From the IMG/VR virus record IMGVR_UViG_3300050821_004307, positions 1-37,622 of that record: a stretch of DNA of 37,622 nt; one strand, 5' to 3'. Shown piece after piece: positions 8,800 to 17,507 of the stretch. Numbering within the stretch: position 1 is the first letter of the stretch; each line of letters starts with the position of its first letter. The notes below the pieces were generated by a model, which was not told where the DNA came from, did not search any database, and saw only the letters and a program-made list of their open reading frames with translations. A program made the position numbers and the translations under genes. The DNA comes from a virus.

Positions 8800-8874
8800 C
8801 TCTAGCTTCTAGACAGTCAACAGAACCTACGTTTGATCAGCGGCAGGTAAACAGGAACTGTTTAGAAGTTAGGG
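8800..8874 (+). ncRNA. Long RNA hairpin between capsid and glycosyltransferase genes
   Basis: Positions 8800-8817 can pair with 8857-8874 over 18 consecutive bases, including three G-U pairs, with a 39-base loop. The loop has a small ACCT/AGGT complement and the palindrome TGATCA. No T-run follows, so it is not an ordinary rho-independent terminator. It fills the 112-base gap between the capsid stop and the next ATG. Possible roles are an RNase III processing site, 3' end protection of the capsid message, or dampening of downstream expression. A 33-codon ORF crosses it but lacks an SD. Confidence 0.6.
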
Positions 8875-8896
8875 AAGCAATCATTCTTGATTACGA

Positions 8897-9718
8897 ATGA
8901 AAATTTCAGCGATAGCACCTGTTCTCAATGAAAATCCATGGATTGGTTATTCCATTATGGCGGCATTGCCATATTTCCATGAGTTTATTTATGCGCTTGA
9001 TGAAAAGTCGGATGATGGGACGCGAGATCTTTTGCATTACATCAAAGACAAATATGCGTGTGAAAAACTGATCATTATAGATTTCCCGAATTTTCATCCT
9101 CATGATATGGCGGCTTACAATAAATCGTTTAACGTTTGCATTGATAAGATGACAGGTGATGCGGCGATGTTTTTGCATCCCGATATGATTTTGACAAAAG
9201 GTGCAGAATTAAAAGAGGGGTCTTTGGCTTGGTGGGTCACGATGACGAGTTTTGCTGGTGATTTTAAAACGCAGATCACGAAAGGACGGGCGACCCAATG
9301 GAAAAATATACATGCCAAGAAATTCGGGCTCCATTACTATGGCGGGTACGGGTCGGTGAACGAGGATTTTTATCACCGCGACATCACCGGCAATGCTTAT
9401 CGGCATTATGGAACAGAATTCTCGAAGTATCCATTCCAAGTAGCGGATTCTGGCATCAAAATTAATCACTACTGTGAGCTAAAGCCTTATAAGAGACGTT
9501 TTGAAAAGATGAAGACATGCTTACGGACTCAGAATCCCGATTTCGAAGAATCCTATATTGAAGAATTAGCAGCCCATCATCCTCGTGTAACGCTAGAGCC
9601 TTCAGGAATCAAATTCGGCAAGTTTGAATTTGAAGAAATGAAAGAACAAATTCCTAATGTGATTACAAAATACGAGGCGGAATTTGCGCCTTTCAAAAAG
9701 GAGATTGCATATGCCTAG
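8897..9718 (+). CDS. Glycosyltransferase-like protein (GT-A fold)
   Basis: A 273-aa protein starting MKISAIAPVLNENPWIGYS, the first beta strand of a GT-A nucleotide-sugar site. DEKSDDGTRD (residues 35-44) follows as the usual Asp-rich turn, and FLHPDM (92-97) sits where the metal-binding DXD motif lies in GT2 enzymes, here reduced to one Asp. Such proteins transfer a sugar to a protein or glycan. It is the first of four sugar-transfer genes placed between capsid and connector. No membrane segment is seen, so it acts in the cytoplasm. The altered DXD leaves activity open. Confidence 0.75.
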   Translation: MKISAIAPVLNENPWIGYSIMAALPYFHEFIYALDEKSDDGTRDLLHYIKDKYACEKLIIIDFPNFHPHDMAAYNKSFNVCIDKMTGDAAMFLHPDMILTKGAELKEGSLAWWVTMTSFAGDFKTQITKGRATQWKNIHAKKFGLHYYGGYGSVNEDFYHRDITGNAYRHYGTEFSKYPFQVADSGIKINHYCELKPYKRRFEKMKTCLRTQNPDFEESYIEELAAHHPRVTLEPSGIKFGKFEFEEMKEQIPNVITKYEAEFAPFKKEIAYA

Positions 9719-9944
9719 TCCGACGTTTACGGTCAAGATTTTAAGTGTTGCTTATGACGGAACCAATACTTACACAGAAATGTCTATTTCCGACGGAACA
9801 ACAACCATGTCAACCATTCGACCTGTTTTTGAAGGGAATGTTTCAGCGGCTACTATTACGGCTTACGCTCAGGCCATTGCAAACAATCGTCCGGTGATTA
9901 GTGCAGCATTGGCAGCATTAGTCGGAACGTCGGTAACGGGATAA
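9711..9944 (+). CDS. Small beta-rich protein
   Basis: A 77-aa protein. ATG at 9711 has AAGGAG about eight bases upstream and overlaps the glycosyltransferase stop by eight bases. The longer in-frame TTG start at 9684 is rejected because it would overlap more and has no SD. The sequence is rich in Thr, Ser and Ala, with short alternating stretches such as FTVKILSVAYDGTNTY that suggest beta structure. It may be a virion decoration protein, but no family is recognised. Confidence 0.75.
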   Translation: MPSPTFTVKILSVAYDGTNTYTEMSISDGTTTMSTIRPVFEGNVSAATITAYAQAIANNRPVISAALAALVGTSVTG

Positions 9945-9956
9945 AGGAGAATAAAA

Positions 9957-10265
9957 ATGAAAAAAACGATTATAGCGGGACTGATTTTATTGAGCGGTAT
10001 TTCAGTTTGGGCAGCGACTCAATATCAAACCATTGGTGCTGTTCAAATGTCGAGTGCAACGGCTTCTGGTGGGTTTGCGCTTTGGAATTTGCCATTGGCA
10101 GCAATCAATGCTCTAACGCCGACAGCTACTGGACAAATGGTTTTTTGCACAAATTGTACAGCGGGTGGAAATACAGGCGGGACGGTTTGTATTTCGACAG
10201 CTGGGTTTCCGACCAATACGTTGGTGGGCCAGTTCATTCTTTCGACTGGAACGGTTTGTAAATGA
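9957..10265 (+). CDS. Exported small protein with signal peptide
   Basis: A 102-aa protein with a strong SD (AAAGGAG) and a clear N-terminal signal peptide: MKK, a hydrophobic core IIAGLILLSGIS, and VWAA as a likely signal peptidase I site. The mature part is Ala/Thr/Gly-rich with four Cys, including FCTNC, which could form disulfides outside the cytoplasm. Its stop overlaps the next glycosyltransferase start by four bases. It could be an appendage or cell-surface protein that is glycosylated by the neighbouring enzymes. That link is inferred from position only. Confidence 0.75.
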   Translation: MKKTIIAGLILLSGISVWAATQYQTIGAVQMSSATASGGFALWNLPLAAINALTPTATGQMVFCTNCTAGGNTGGTVCISTAGFPTNTLVGQFILSTGTVCK

Positions 10266-11755
10266 AAATTCCGCTTCTTTCGTTTGTTATTCCTATTTAC
10301 AAAAAGCATCCTGAGACGTTGGAGCGATGTTTAAAAAGTCTTTTCGATATGTCTTTCAAAGACTTTGAAGTGATTTGCGTTTTCGACGGCGCGGACACCG
10401 AACTTCAAAAGGTGGCTGAAAAATACAAGACGCAGGAGGTGGTCATCGATCATGGGGGGGCGCCGAAAGCGAGAAATGAAGGATTTAAATATTCGAAGGG
10501 AAAGTATATCTCATTTTGGGACGCGGACTGTTATGCCAAACCTGAAATGGCGAAACGCTGGATGGAGGAGTTTGAGTCAGATGATTCCGTTGATTTTGTT
10601 TATACGGGGTATGAATTCGCTAATGGACAAGGAGCGGTAGAAGGACAACTTTTTGATCCTTATCTTCTGACTTGCGGGAATTACATTGCGACGATGTTTC
10701 CTATGAAACGAGAGATTTTCCCAGGTTTTGATGAATCGTTACAGGGAGCCCAAGATTGGGATTTATGGCTTTCCATTGTCGAAAAAGGTCATAAAGGGTC
10801 TTATATCGAAGGTTATGGTTTTATTACGGAGGCTCCAACCAAAGATTCTATTTCAGGGGTGGCATGGAGCGATCAGAATTATCGAACGACATTACGAACT
10901 GTTCAGGATAAGCATGGAATTCCAGTACGGGATATTATGGTGGGGTCTGCGATGCACAAGATTAAAGGGCTCCATATCGCGAAGCTAATGAATGCCGATT
11001 TCAATCAGTTTTTTGATTTCCGGCATAATGATTATAAATTGGCGTTTAATCTTGGATTTGGTGAGAACATTCGTTTTGCTAATGCTCCGTCAGATTGTGT
11101 GAAAGTTCAATATTGGATGCCTTGGGATATTGAAGCGTTGGAACAGATTCCTGGATCGCGCATGGTGCTTTGTTTAGAGCATTGCAAAAAAGAAGTGGAT
11201 ATTCATTTCGTCAACGAAATTTTTTCTCAGAAGAGGCTTGCTAAGTTCTTTCAGTTCATGGGTATGCCAGAACCCGAAATTTTAGCTCTTCCGTCTGATG
11301 TAACGGATGCCGAAACAAAGTTGCCGGAGAAATATCGCGTTCTTTTGGATGTAGATGAACGTTGGCATCCGATGGTACGGAGCATCAAACAGGACTTGCC
11401 TTATATCCAAATTGATGACCTCGATTTCCGAACCAATCCTTTCGTCAAAGTTGAAGATTATTCGATGCTTGTTTCATTCAAAGACTTTGCAACGATTGAC
11501 GAACCGATTCGTCGGATGCTAATTAATGGACGGAATGTGATTTCAAATGTTCAGGCTCCCTATTGTGGATACATTGATGCCAATGTGAACGTTAAAGATT
11601 TCAAGCAGGAACTCATTCATCGTATTCGGGACGGTCGTTATTTGAAGTTCAATCAGGAGGGGAAAGATTTCTATGTCGCGCAAGTCAATCCTGATGTATT
11701 TGTGGAGAAGCTGAAATCGCTTATGAAGAAGCCGGAATTGGAAGTGGTTGCATGA
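10262..11755 (+). CDS. Two-domain glycosyltransferase, GT2 N-terminal domain
   Basis: A 497-aa protein. Residues 5-240 are a GT2 domain: SFVIPIYKKH (7-16), VFDGAD (40-45), KARNEGFKYSKG (69-80), the metal-binding DAD (87-89) and QDWDLWL (164-170) near the catalytic base. Residues about 250-490 form a second domain of alternating strands and helices that ends with LIHRIRDGRYLKFNQEG and a C-terminal helix. It resembles the end of a GT-B enzyme but has no decisive motif. The start overlaps the previous gene by ATGA. The fused second domain may supply acceptor binding or a second transferase activity. Confidence 0.85.
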   Translation: MKIPLLSFVIPIYKKHPETLERCLKSLFDMSFKDFEVICVFDGADTELQKVAEKYKTQEVVIDHGGAPKARNEGFKYSKGKYISFWDADCYAKPEMAKRWMEEFESDDSVDFVYTGYEFANGQGAVEGQLFDPYLLTCGNYIATMFPMKREIFPGFDESLQGAQDWDLWLSIVEKGHKGSYIEGYGFITEAPTKDSISGVAWSDQNYRTTLRTVQDKHGIPVRDIMVGSAMHKIKGLHIAKLMNADFNQFFDFRHNDYKLAFNLGFGENIRFANAPSDCVKVQYWMPWDIEALEQIPGSRMVLCLEHCKKEVDIHFVNEIFSQKRLAKFFQFMGMPEPEILALPSDVTDAETKLPEKYRVLLDVDERWHPMVRSIKQDLPYIQIDDLDFRTNPFVKVEDYSMLVSFKDFATIDEPIRRMLINGRNVISNVQAPYCGYIDANVNVKDFKQELIHRIRDGRYLKFNQEGKDFYVAQVNPDVFVEKLKSLMKKPELEVVA

Positions 11756-12474
11756 AGACGCCACGTGTTTCATTTGTGATTCCCGCTTACAATGCCGAGA
11801 CTTATCTCGCGCAAGCCATTTTATCCTGTCGCGGTCAATCCATTAAAGAGCTTGAAATTATTGTGGTCAATGATGGATCTACGGATGGAACACGGGAACT
11901 GGTGGAATGGCATAGCATGAAAGATGAGCGGGTTAGGCTTATTAATTTGGATAAGAATAGCGGGCGTTCAGCAGCACGTAATAAGGGGAATTTGGAAGCC
12001 AAAGCTCCCTTGATTCTTGTTCTAGATGCTGACGACATTTCGCTTCCGAATCGGGCGCGGGATACGATTGCCTATTTTGAGCTTAAAAAAGCCGATGTGA
12101 TTTACGGTCCTTTCCAGACGATTGATGGATTAGGTCAGATTGTTGGTAAGACGGCTGCTGGTCCATTCAATAAAGAACTCGCGATCAAACATAAGATGAA
12201 TTTCATTTGCCATTCGACGATGGCGTATCGTCAAGGATTGACGCTCAATATCAAATATGACGAAGGGGATTTTTCGCATTTGGGGTTGGATGATTGGAAA
12301 TTTCAATGGGATGCTTTCCTAAAAGGCTATAAGTTTGTTCCGGCAAAGCAATTGCTTTCGCAGTACCGTCTATTGCCTGGGAATACCGAAGATCGCCGTG
12401 ATCAGGAAAAGGTTCAGAAGGTCAAAGATGCCTATCTTGGAACTATCGAAGAAAGAATCGCGGCTCGGCTCTAA
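11752..12474 (+). CDS. GT2 family glycosyltransferase
   Basis: A 240-aa single-domain GT2 enzyme. It shows SFVIPAYNAETYL (7-19), IVVNDGSTDGT (37-47), NSGRSAARNKG (69-79) and the metal-binding DADD (92-95). LGLDDWKFQW later carries the catalytic acidic pair. No membrane helix follows, so it is a soluble cytoplasmic transferase. ATG overlaps the previous stop by ATGA. The 3' end overlaps the next gene by 47 bases if that gene starts at 12428. Confidence 0.92.
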   Translation: MKTPRVSFVIPAYNAETYLAQAILSCRGQSIKELEIIVVNDGSTDGTRELVEWHSMKDERVRLINLDKNSGRSAARNKGNLEAKAPLILVLDADDISLPNRARDTIAYFELKKADVIYGPFQTIDGLGQIVGKTAAGPFNKELAIKHKMNFICHSTMAYRQGLTLNIKYDEGDFSHLGLDDWKFQWDAFLKGYKFVPAKQLLSQYRLLPGNTEDRRDQEKVQKVKDAYLGTIEERIAARL

Positions 12475-13546
12475 AACATTCAAAGTCGGAATGATTCCGA
12501 CCATGGTTTGTGGTCAATCCTATTATCGGATGGCCTCTTTTTGCTGGAAGATGCGTCAGCATCCTAAAGTAGAAGCGGTCTGTTCACCTTTTGCTTTTGA
12601 TCATCTAGAAGAAAACCCTTGGGAACGTGATTACATTTCGAATACGGATGTGGTGTATAAGCATCTGAATGATATTTGCGAGAAGTCTGATGTGGTGGTT
12701 TGGCAAACGCTTCATTATAAACATACATTGGAATTCTTTGAAGAAATGCGAATGCGGCATCAGAAACCCTTTTTAGTTGAAACGGACGATTATCTTTTTG
12801 ATATTCCATCCACCAATGCAGCCTTTGAATCTTGGCGTCCTGGTTCTGCGATTCGAAAAGTAGCTCTTTCTCAAATTAGGCAAGCTGATGGCTTGATTGT
12901 CTCAACACCTTATTTAGCGGAGATGTATCGATCTGAGAACGCTACTATTCATGTTGTTCCGAATTCCATCGATTTTAATGAGTGGAAAGATTTGGGAGAA
13001 AGGCAGCATAACCGACTTCGTATCGGATGGGTTGGAGGAGCAACACATTCATCGGATTTGGAAATGATCGCTTCGCCTCTTTCGCATATCTTACGAAAGT
13101 ATGAAAACGTCTGGTTCTACTGTATTCATGGTGTCCCAAATAGTTTTAAGACATGGAATAAAACGTATTGGACGACCCGCTGGGCTCCGATCAATCTCTA
13201 TCCAAAGTTTGTATCTTCTTTCAAATTTGATATTGGGATTGCGCCTTTGGAAGACAACAATTTCAATCGGGGAAAATCCAATCTTCGTTGGCTGGAATAT
13301 TCTGCTTTAAAGATCCCAACCATTGCTTCTTCTTTGCCAGATTTTATGCGAGTCATTGAACAGGGAAAGACGGGATTTATTGCGCGCGACGAAAAAGATT
13401 GGATCGAATATTTATCTCTTTTAATTGAAATTCCTGGACTAAGGAGAGATATTGGACGTAACGCGTTTGATCAAATCAAGCGTGATTTTAATGTGGCAAA
13501 GACAGCTCGAACATATCTTCAGATTCTTCGTGAGGTGGCTCAATAA
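12428..13546 (+). CDS. GT4-like glycosyltransferase (GT-B fold)
   Basis: A 372-aa protein of GT-B shape: an N-terminal strand KVGMIPTM, a linker region with VVPNSIDFNEW, then RIGWVGGATHSSDLEMI, which begins the second Rossmann domain. Near the C-terminus it has GIAPLEDNNFNRGKSNLRWLEYSALKIPTIAS in segments that match the EX7E-type donor-binding region of family 4 (KSNLRWLEYSA). ATG 12428 has an AGAAGG about six bases upstream. An open frame extends to a TTG at 12335 but would overlap the GT2 gene by 140 bases. A shorter ATG at 12491 is also possible. Confidence 0.85.
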   Translation: MPILELSKKESRLGSKTFKVGMIPTMVCGQSYYRMASFCWKMRQHPKVEAVCSPFAFDHLEENPWERDYISNTDVVYKHLNDICEKSDVVVWQTLHYKHTLEFFEEMRMRHQKPFLVETDDYLFDIPSTNAAFESWRPGSAIRKVALSQIRQADGLIVSTPYLAEMYRSENATIHVVPNSIDFNEWKDLGERQHNRLRIGWVGGATHSSDLEMIASPLSHILRKYENVWFYCIHGVPNSFKTWNKTYWTTRWAPINLYPKFVSSFKFDIGIAPLEDNNFNRGKSNLRWLEYSALKIPTIASSLPDFMRVIEQGKTGFIARDEKDWIEYLSLLIEIPGLRRDIGRNAFDQIKRDFNVAKTARTYLQILREVAQ

Positions 13547-14328
13547 TGGCTTCTTTTCCACAGACATTTTCAGATCTTCAGACCTATATTTCAAACCTGA
13601 TCAACGATCCTTCCAATACACGTTATAGTTTGACGCTCATTAATAATCAAATTGATCTGGCACAGCATCGCTGGAATAACGAGGCAAAGATTTGCCGAAT
13701 CACGGATTATGTATTGCCTACGGCGAATGTATATCGCTATCAATTATCTTCTAGTTTGACGCTTCAGCCCATCCAAATCCTACGCGTAACGCATAAAGGC
13801 ATTCCACTGGTTTATCGTTCCAAAGATTATTTCGATAAATATTCATCGATTGATTGGACTACGACGATAGGGACACCGCAGGAATATGCTATTGATTTGA
13901 ATTCGAATAATTCTAGTCTTAGCCAAACAGGGCCCTCTTTGATTCTTCATCCGACTCCGCAAACTGGGGACGTGACACTTTATAGCAATGCGGTGGGAAT
14001 TACAAATCAGAATCCTTTGGGTGTGGAATACCTTTGTCCACATACTCAGCTTGTCAATGCAAGCGATCAGCCTTTTACGGTGAATGGGACATTTATCAAT
14101 ACGAGCATGATTCCTTATTTGGCTGGATTGGGATTAGATTGTGCGGCGGCTCTTTTAGAGCCTGATCCGACAGCCGAAACTGTTGCCAAGGCCAAGATCT
14201 TTAGGGCTCAGGCCAATGCTTATCTGAGCTTGGTTACACAGATGTATTTAGGGCTTGAAGAAGATGCGCCATTGCGGTTTGGGGGCGGCAGGACCGTACG
14301 TCCTTCTGGAATCGCATCAAGCTCTTAA
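13546..14328 (+). CDS. Head-tail connector (adaptor-like) protein
   Basis: A 260-aa protein whose ATG overlaps the glycosyltransferase stop (TAATG). The N-terminal segment FSDLQTYISNLINDPSNTRYSLTLINNQIDLAQ, read in pieces, is a helical opening typical of podovirus adaptor proteins of the SU10/phiEco32 type. It is followed by a beta-rich middle and a helical C-terminal part (AKIFRAQANAYLSLVTQM). Adaptors bind below the portal and seat the tail nozzle. The call rests on this pattern and on the following large tail gene. Confidence 0.65.
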   Translation: MASFPQTFSDLQTYISNLINDPSNTRYSLTLINNQIDLAQHRWNNEAKICRITDYVLPTANVYRYQLSSSLTLQPIQILRVTHKGIPLVYRSKDYFDKYSSIDWTTTIGTPQEYAIDLNSNNSSLSQTGPSLILHPTPQTGDVTLYSNAVGITNQNPLGVEYLCPHTQLVNASDQPFTVNGTFINTSMIPYLAGLGLDCAAALLEPDPTAETVAKAKIFRAQANAYLSLVTQMYLGLEEDAPLRFGGGRTVRPSGIASSS

Positions 14329-14351
14329 AAATAGCCCTATTTGGGACGCTT

Positions 14352-16754
14352 TTGGCCTTTTTAGGGCCTAAAATAGCTTTTTCGGGGGATATAGTCGTTT
14401 CAAACTTTGGGGCCGGTTTGGACACGCTAGACAACCCTGCTGAGATTCCCCCTAATGCGGCCCAGGATCTTTTGAATGTGAACTTACAGCCAGGGGGAGC
14501 GGCTGTGTTCAAACGCGATGGATTTGGGCTTTTTCAGTCTCTTCCGATTGCCTGTTCCACATGCGCAGTTCATGGCGGATATCATTTTCAGCAGGTTGGT
14601 GGTAATGATGTTCAGCTTTGGGGCAACGACACCGAGCTTGCTGGATCAGTGAATGACGCCGCTTTCGTCAAGCTGGCGACAGGAACGGTTGGTGCGACTT
14701 GGCAATGTGCGGATTCGCAGGGGTTTGCCTATTGTCTAGATAGTTCCAGAGATACAGCTGTCAAGACAGATGGATCTGCGGCAAACACGAGTTTCCAGAG
14801 TGGTATTCCCCTTGGAACCATGCTTACGTTTACGCCACTTCAGTTGGTGGTGGCAGGAGTATCCGGCAATGAAAGTACCATTTATGTCTCGCAGACTGTT
14901 CCTGCTTTTACCACATTCACGGTTGGGGTATTGCCTTCTAGCGCTTTTACTGAGCCTATTGCTAGTCCTGGTTCTCGGATTACCCACCTTGCATATTATT
15001 TCGGAAAACTCTTCTGGTGGAAAGATCAGTCTTTTGGATACGCCACTTTCACCAACCAATTCGATTGGCAACTGACTATTGTTTCCAATCAGATTGGAAC
15101 ACTAGACAATTCTGATGCTTTCTGGAATTCTTCGGGGTTTGACTCAGGGGCGAAGTTCACAGGAACAGCTCAGGCCAATGCTGGGCAGAGTCCTGGAGGT
15201 ATCTTTTTCAGAGGTCAAGATAATCATTTTTATGTTTATGATGGCTATTATTTAACACGTATCAGCCGACCGATAACGCCTACAGTAACAACTTCTAGTC
15301 GACGTAAAGCAAATGCTTGGACACAAATGACTTCCGCTGATTTTAATTCTGGATCATTTACGACAACGACCTATAATTCTGGTTTTTCAGGAGTTATAGA
15401 ATCGACCAATGATGTTAATCCTCCTGACAATTCTCTTGAAAATCAAAGTTGGACCAATAATGCTTGGACTTTCGCGACTTCTCAAAATTCTATTGGTCAA
15501 TGCCATGTAGCTAGTGCTAAAGATGGGACTATATTTGCCTATGAAGCCAGTTTGGGTGTCTCTGTGGTTACTGTTGGAGTCGTAGATTCCGTTAACAACA
15601 CGATCTATGCAAGTACAGGGATTGCTTTGGTTAATACGAATTGTAATTGGGTACAACATACGATTCCAGCTAGCCCAAATAATGTTAGAGCAAATGTAAA
15701 TCTTAGGGTTTTTATAAACGGGACTCCAAATAATTTGTTTGATCTTTATTCCTCGACGTTCAATTATAACGGTAATGCTATTACTTTTTGGAATGCCACT
15801 GATGGAGTTTTTAAGATTTTCTATGTTGATTTTTTCCAAGGGGGCCAAACAACTCTTACTGGATCAGGTATTTATTATTCCGCAGTCAACAATGCACCGA
15901 ACTTAACAAGTTGGGATACTTTTTCTGCGGTGACACAGACAAACGGTGGTACGCATTCATTTTTCACGCGAGCTTCAACCAATTCTTTTACGGTGACTTC
16001 CAGTACCCCTGCTTGGGTTGCCCAGACATTGAATGCAACTATTACTGCTTCAACGGGTACTTACTTTCAAATGTCTGATACTTTTACGATTACGGCTTCA
16101 TCACAGAATCCTATTCTCCAAAATTTCAAATTCAATTGGTTTGAAGGGAATGCTTCCGATAAAGCCTACATGACCTATTTTAATGATGCGATCTGGTTTT
16201 CAGTGTCTGCGAGTTCCAATGTTTCGACGAACAACCGAATTTTCTATTGGGATCTTCTGAATGGGGCGTGGCTTATTTACGATATTCCGTCTAATGGTTT
16301 TCAGATTGAAAACAATGCGCTTTATTTTGGAAGTCCGACAAACGGAAGTATTTTTAAGTATGGAGGCGTGACGACTGACAATGCAGCGGCAATTAATTCC
16401 TATTGGCGGTCCAAGAGTTTCTTTGCACCGTCTACGCTTAATCCTTATCAGCCCCCTTCTTTCGAAGATACGATGGTTCAAAAAGAATTTATTCAGGCGG
16501 ATTTTGTGTTAGGGGAATCGTCAACGACATTGACTTATACCTACACACTTGATTCAAGCACTTCGACGGTGTTCAACATGACGGCTTTTGATTCCAAAGC
16601 ATCCTTGATTCAGCGAAATTTTCTTTTGCCGCCTGGGAAAATAGGAAAATACTATGACTTTAAGATTGGCGACAATTCTTCTGCCGCCCCTTGGAGATTC
16701 ATGGGACACCGTGTCAAATATAATCCGCTGAATTGGCGTCCGGTTTTAAACTGA
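14352..16754 (+). CDS. Large tail protein, probable nozzle or tail-tube protein
   Basis: An 800-aa beta-rich protein. Its beginning, NFGAGLDTLDNPAEIPPNAA followed by LLNVNLQPGGAAVFKRDGF, is the pattern of phage tail nozzle or DNA-stabilising proteins built on a beta-propeller. The rest is Thr/Ser/Asn-rich. The start is uncertain: TTG 14352 with GGGA upstream is the best standard start. The frame stays open upstream to 14259 and encodes IKLLKIALFGTLLAFLG from 14316, a signal-peptide-like stretch that has only ATC or ATT as starts. The stop overlaps the next ATG. Confidence 0.7.
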   Translation: MAFLGPKIAFSGDIVVSNFGAGLDTLDNPAEIPPNAAQDLLNVNLQPGGAAVFKRDGFGLFQSLPIACSTCAVHGGYHFQQVGGNDVQLWGNDTELAGSVNDAAFVKLATGTVGATWQCADSQGFAYCLDSSRDTAVKTDGSAANTSFQSGIPLGTMLTFTPLQLVVAGVSGNESTIYVSQTVPAFTTFTVGVLPSSAFTEPIASPGSRITHLAYYFGKLFWWKDQSFGYATFTNQFDWQLTIVSNQIGTLDNSDAFWNSSGFDSGAKFTGTAQANAGQSPGGIFFRGQDNHFYVYDGYYLTRISRPITPTVTTSSRRKANAWTQMTSADFNSGSFTTTTYNSGFSGVIESTNDVNPPDNSLENQSWTNNAWTFATSQNSIGQCHVASAKDGTIFAYEASLGVSVVTVGVVDSVNNTIYASTGIALVNTNCNWVQHTIPASPNNVRANVNLRVFINGTPNNLFDLYSSTFNYNGNAITFWNATDGVFKIFYVDFFQGGQTTLTGSGIYYSAVNNAPNLTSWDTFSAVTQTNGGTHSFFTRASTNSFTVTSSTPAWVAQTLNATITASTGTYFQMSDTFTITASSQNPILQNFKFNWFEGNASDKAYMTYFNDAIWFSVSASSNVSTNNRIFYWDLLNGAWLIYDIPSNGFQIENNALYFGSPTNGSIFKYGGVTTDNAAAINSYWRSKSFFAPSTLNPYQPPSFEDTMVQKEFIQADFVLGESSTTLTYTYTLDSSTSTVFNMTAFDSKASLIQRNFLLPPGKIGKYYDFKIGDNSSAAPWRFMGHRVKYNPLNWRPVLN

Positions 16755-17491
16755 TGAAAAAGTCAATCTTTATTGTTATGGTTTGTTCGGGATGGACTAT
16801 GGCAGGAGGTCCTAAGAATACTTATCCTACTCCTCCTGGAATGGATGCAGAAATGCAAAACATTTATCATGATCTGAAATATCCAAATATTCAATATGCC
16901 ATTATTAGTTCAGAAACAGTAACAACTTCCTCCATTACTGCTTTGACATTGGGCGGAAATGCCAATGCGAATAGTTTCAAGATTACAAGATTGGCCAATG
17001 GAACAGCAGCTACGGATGCAGCGGCATTTGGACAAATTACGACGATTACAGGAGGACAACTTCCTGCAACAGCAACAAATGACAATGCCACAGTTGGGAA
17101 TCTTGGCGAATACATTTCATCGACTACTGCGTTAAATTCCTACACTTTAACAAGTGGAGCGTTTAGTTCAGTGGCTGCTGTTACGTTAACGGCTGGCGAT
17201 TGGGATTTATTCCCTATGGGATGCGTCGATCAGATTTCAGGAGCTAATGTTTTTACACGGGTTAATTATTGCGTTACGACTACACAAAATGGCGGAGCGG
17301 GGTGTGTTTTTATGACAAATCAATGGGACGCGCCAGCCCCAATTACAGCAGGCAATCCGATGTGTTCTGAAGGAATGATGGTTAGAGAAAGTATTTCTTC
17401 GACAACCACATTTTATCTAAACGATTTTGCAACATGGTCAACAGGGTCTGTCGGAGGTAATGGCACTTTATTAGCGAGAAGGGCCAGATGA
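16754..17491 (+). CDS. Tail-fibre-like protein with signal peptide
   Basis: A 245-aa protein starting at ATG 16754 (TGATG overlap); an upstream TTG in the same frame at 16733 is rejected. The N-terminus MKKSIFIVMVCSGWTMAGG looks like a signal peptide. PTPPGMDAEMQNIYHDLKY follows. The C-terminal half, with VTLTAGDWDLFPMG, ESISSTTTFYLND and a final LLARRAR, matches the repeated tip domain common at the C-terminus of phage fibres. It may contact the host surface. The signal peptide is unexpected for a virion protein. Confidence 0.7.
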   Translation: MKKSIFIVMVCSGWTMAGGPKNTYPTPPGMDAEMQNIYHDLKYPNIQYAIISSETVTTSSITALTLGGNANANSFKITRLANGTAATDAAAFGQITTITGGQLPATATNDNATVGNLGEYISSTTALNSYTLTSGAFSSVAAVTLTAGDWDLFPMGCVDQISGANVFTRVNYCVTTTQNGGAGCVFMTNQWDAPAPITAGNPMCSEGMMVRESISSTTTFYLNDFATWSTGSVGGNGTLLARRAR

Positions 17492-17507
17492 AGAGGAGAT
17501 GATTTAA

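Noticed and set aside
8790-8891. 33-codon ORF in the capsid-glycosyltransferase gap
   Set aside because: It has no SD, does not overlap its neighbours in a coupled way, and coincides with the 18-bp RNA hairpin.
12335-12427. N-terminal extension of the GT4-like gene
   Set aside because: The extension overlaps the GT2 gene, has no SD, and its translation has none of the strand pattern of a GT-B N-terminus.
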